Position numbers and translations under genes: made by a program
Shown: in pieces, positions 5,958 through 7,844 of the stretch
Position numbering within the stretch: position 1 is the stretch's first letter
Layout: each line of letters begins with the position of its first letter
DNA from: Congregibacter sp.
GTDB lineage: Bacteria; Pseudomonadota; Gammaproteobacteria; Pseudomonadales; Halieaceae
NCBI GenBank assembly: GCA_013911345.1
Contig: JACETJ010000053.1
Location: 1-7,844 of the forward strand
Reading direction: 5' to 3'
Length of the DNA stretch: 7,844 nucleotides
The notes under the pieces: generated by a model
Told to the model about the DNA's origin: nothing
The model's input: the letters and a program-made list of their open reading frames with translations, nothing else
Database searches by the model: none

Positions 5958-6731
5958 TCAGTTGCCGGTGAATTTTGGCCTGCGCTTTTCCAAAAATGCG
6001 GTCATACCCTCACTTTGGTCGCTGGTGTCGAAGAGTTTCAGGAATTCCGACTGCTCTAGCTTTAGCGCATCTGGCAACGGTAGGTCACTGCCCTGACGCA
6101 GGCACCGTTTAATCGCACGCATGGCGAGCGGCGGCATTCGCGCTACCTTACGCGCCAATTCGGTGGCTCGGTTGAGAGACCCTCCTTTCTCGGTCACTTC
6201 GCTAACGAGCCCCAGCTGATAGGCTCTCTCGCCGGTCAAAGCTTCGCCGCACATCAGCATTAGACTGGCCACGGGCTTGCCGACGGATCTGATCAGTCGT
6301 TGGGTTCCTCCAGCGCCGGGCATGATGCCCACTTTCGCCTCGGGCTGGCCAATACTGGCGCACGTGTCTGCCACGATGATGTCGCACATTTGCATCAGCT
6401 CGGATCCCGCTCCAAGGCAATAGCCGCTGACCGCTGCGATGACCGGCTTCTGGCACGTGGCGACAGGGTGCCAGTAAGACGCCAACTTTAGCTCTGCGAC
6501 CTCGCGAGCATCTTTGTCGACCAGCAGTTTCAGATCGGCACCCGCTGCGAAGACCTCGCTACCGCCGGTGACAACGATGACCGCCGTGTTTGGATCCTCA
6601 GAGAGTTCCAGAAAAGCGTCGGCGATCGCTTGGCGCATTTTGAGGTTCAGGGCGTTGAGCTTGTCAGGCCTGTCCATAATGACCACGCCAATGCCCTGAT
6701 CTCGTTCTATTCGGACGGGAGAATGATTCAT
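5958..6731 (-). CDS. Enoyl-CoA hydratase, canonical (PaaF/EchA-like)
   Basis: This 257-residue crotonase has a complete hydratase active site: RPDKLNALN (21-29), the oxyanion loop FAAGADL (61-67), GYCLGAGSE (103-111) with E111, and GQPEAKVGIMPGAGGTQ (128-144) with E131. It ends in EKRRPKFTGN, a normal crotonase tail. It should convert a trans-2-enoyl-CoA into the L-3-hydroxyacyl-CoA used by the dehydrogenase encoded 13 bases downstream. Two starts are possible. The ATG at 6779 adds 16 hydrophilic residues (MSDQSLDK...), and its nearest purine-rich site is about 11 bases away. I prefer the ATG at 6731, which has GAGGA seven bases upstream and gives the usual family length. The thiolase stop is 79 bases upstream, with no terminator-like hairpin seen between them, so one transcript is likely. 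The substrate range cannot be read from the sequence. Confidence 0.93.
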   Translation of the reverse strand: MNHSPVRIERDQGIGVVIMDRPDKLNALNLKMRQAIADAFLELSEDPNTAVIVVTGGSEVFAAGADLKLLVDKDAREVAELKLASYWHPVATCQKPVIAAVSGYCLGAGSELMQMCDIIVADTCASIGQPEAKVGIMPGAGGTQRLIRSVGKPVASLMLMCGEALTGERAYQLGLVSEVTEKGGSLNRATELARKVARMPPLAMRAIKRCLRQGSDLPLPDALKLEQSEFLKLFDTSDQSEGMTAFLEKRRPKFTGN

Positions 6732-6738
6732 GGGAGGG

Positions 6739-6743
6739 TCCTC
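6739..6743 (-). promoter_or_regulatory. Ribosome binding site that decides the hydratase start
   Basis: GAGGA on the minus strand, seven bases before the ATG at 6731. It favours the 257-residue protein over a version extended by 16 residues from 6779. Confidence 0.6.
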
Positions 6744-6810
6744 AAGCCGCTTGGTTTTATCCAGAGATTGATCTGACATGGCGCAGTGAACTCCCCTGAT
6801 TGGGCGCGGC

Positions 6811-7844
6811 TTACAAACGCTCTATGATCATGCTGGGTGCCAGGCCTCCCGCGGCGCAGAGAGTGACGAGGCCGCGGGCTTGGTCCTGTCTCTCCAGCTC
6901 ATCGAGCAGTGTACCGATCAGTATTGCTCCGGTTGCCCCAATCGGGTGCCCAAGGGCGATCGCTCCGCCATTGGCGTTCAGCTTACTGTGATCAACGCCC
7001 AGATGTTTCATGAAGCGCAGTGGTACAACCGCAAAAGCTTCGTTTACCTCAAACAGATCCATGTCGGCAACGGTGAGGCCGCACTGGGCGAGGGCTTTTC
7101 GGGCGGAAGGCACCGGTTCATTGAGGTTGTATTCCGGGCTGCCCGCGACGGAGGCACTTGCGAGTATTCTGGCGCGAGGGCGCAGGCCATGGGCGTTAGC
7201 GTATTCCGGTGATGACAATATCAGTGCAGCTGCGCCATCAACGATACCTGACGAATTGCCGGCGTGATGGACATGGTCAATCTCAAGATCAGGCCACTTC
7301 ATTCGGGCAACTTCTCCGAAGGTATGGGTGTCGTCCATCGGATAGTCCATAAAATCGGCGAAAACGGGTTTTAACTGACCAAGGCTGTCAGCCGTTGTCC
7401 CAGGCCTCGGATATTCGTCCTCGCTCAGTGCGATCGAGCCGTCCTCCTGGTGGATGGGTATGATGCTTCGCTGGAAGTAGCCGCGACTGATCGCCGTCGC
7501 GGCTCTCTTCTGACTCTCGGCGGCGAAGGCATCCACATCCTCTCGGCCGAATCCCTCCTCAGTGGCAATCACATCAGCCGAGATACCTACCGCGGTGATC
7601 GGGTGTTTTGTTCGCAGGTGAGGGTTGTGCTGGTCAGTCGCCAGATTGGGCTTGTCGGGCAGCGACATCATTTCTATGCCACCGGTTACCACCAGATTGT
7701 GCTGACCCGTCGCGATGCAGTTGGCGCCGAACTGGGTGGCCATCAGGCTTGACCCGCAGAAGTGATCCACTGTTGTACCGCTACTCTGCAACCACCCGGC
7801 GTCGAGCGCTGCCATGCGCGCAATATCACCACGCTGGCCCCCTG
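6811..7844 (-). CDS. Acetyl-CoA acyltransferase (thiolase), N-terminus cut by window edge
   Basis: 343 complete codons are visible before the TAA at 6811-6813. The frame is open to the window edge, so the real start is outside; an internal Met near 7815 is not the start. The visible residues begin GGQRGDIAR, the usual thiolase segment before the nucleophile. By alignment with the classical enzyme (nucleophile Cys89) about 60 residues are missing. The nucleophile is C29 of the visible part (DHFCGSS). NEAFA (267-271), GHPIGATGA (298-306, with H299) and C329 (LCAAGG) supply the rest of the catalytic set. The protein therefore looks fully active and should cleave a 3-ketoacyl-CoA with CoA to acetyl-CoA, or propionyl-CoA, and a shortened acyl-CoA. 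It ends 79 bases before the enoyl-CoA hydratase and is the first gene visible of the operon. FCGSS differs from the common LCGSG or RLCASG loops, pointing to a subgroup other than the beta-ketoadipyl-CoA thiolases. Confidence 0.93.
   Translation of the reverse strand, partial: GGQRGDIARMAALDAGWLQSSGTTVDHFCGSSLMATQFGANCIATGQHNLVVTGGIEMMSLPDKPNLATDQHNPHLRTKHPITAVGISADVIATEEGFGREDVDAFAAESQKRAATAISRGYFQRSIIPIHQEDGSIALSEDEYPRPGTTADSLGQLKPVFADFMDYPMDDTHTFGEVARMKWPDLEIDHVHHAGNSSGIVDGAAALILSSPEYANAHGLRPRARILASASVAGSPEYNLNEPVPSARKALAQCGLTVADMDLFEVNEAFAVVPLRFMKHLGVDHSKLNANGGAIALGHPIGATGAILIGTLLDELERQDQARGLVTLCAAGGLAPSMIIERL

Noticed and set aside
6743..6753. Perfect short palindrome CAAGCCGCTTG before the hydratase ribosome site
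   Set aside because: The arms are five bases with a one-base centre. No T-tract or second copy was seen, so there is no support for an operator or terminator.
711..7844. Assignment as a phenylacetate (paa) operon
   Set aside because: Several proteins are PaaF/G/H/J-like, but no epoxidase subunit, PaaZ or PaaK is present. The amidohydrolase, SnoaL-like and hot-dog dehydratase genes are not part of that pathway.
1..7844. tRNA or rRNA genes, CRISPR arrays, insertion sequences, toxin-antitoxin or phage genes
   Set aside because: None was seen. The window is filled by eight metabolic genes with short gaps.

Overview
This window is a compact catabolic gene cluster. Eight genes lie head to tail, all on the minus strand, so transcription runs from the high-coordinate end to the low-coordinate end. 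The gene at each edge is cut by the window. No RNA gene, insertion sequence, CRISPR array, regulator or transporter is visible. The longest non-coding gap is 144 bases. The sequence is moderately GC-rich, starts are ATG or GTG with good Shine-Dalgarno sites, and spacing is tight. That fits a free-living proteobacterium. A marine or soil gammaproteobacterium is my guess from the style of the proteins, but nothing here fixes the taxon.

In transcription order: a thiolase missing its N-terminus (6811-7844); a canonical enoyl-CoA hydratase (5958-6731); a long two-part 3-hydroxyacyl-CoA dehydrogenase (4418-5944); a crotonase-fold protein without the hydratase glutamates and probably an isomerase (3625-4416); a hot-dog-fold FAS1/HTD2-like dehydratase (2781-3632); a SnoaL-like small protein (2175-2681); an amidohydrolase of the ACMSD/gamma-resorcylate decarboxylase superfamily (711-2030); and a second canonical enoyl-CoA hydratase, truncated at its C-terminus (1-673).

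The first five genes are packed with gaps of 79, 13, 1 and -8 bases. They hold the hydration, oxidation and thiolysis steps of a beta-oxidation turn, plus an isomerase-like crotonase and a second, unrelated hydratase. No acyl-CoA ligase, acyl-CoA dehydrogenase or ring oxygenase is present, so the upper pathway must lie outside the window. The last three genes sit behind larger gaps of 99, 144 and 37 bases and look like an added module. The amidohydrolase and SnoaL-like protein suggest that the substrate is not a plain fatty acid but an aromatic, alicyclic or terpenoid/steroid-derived carboxylate. The set resembles the lower phenylacetate pathway (PaaF/G/H/J types), but none of the phenylacetyl-CoA epoxidase genes is here, so I do not call it that.

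The most useful leads are the altered active site of the middle crotonase, the uncommon gene combination, and the two gaps around the SnoaL-like gene. Those gaps share a 12-base direct repeat and hold a promoter-like AT-rich block and a coding-like stretch with no start codon.
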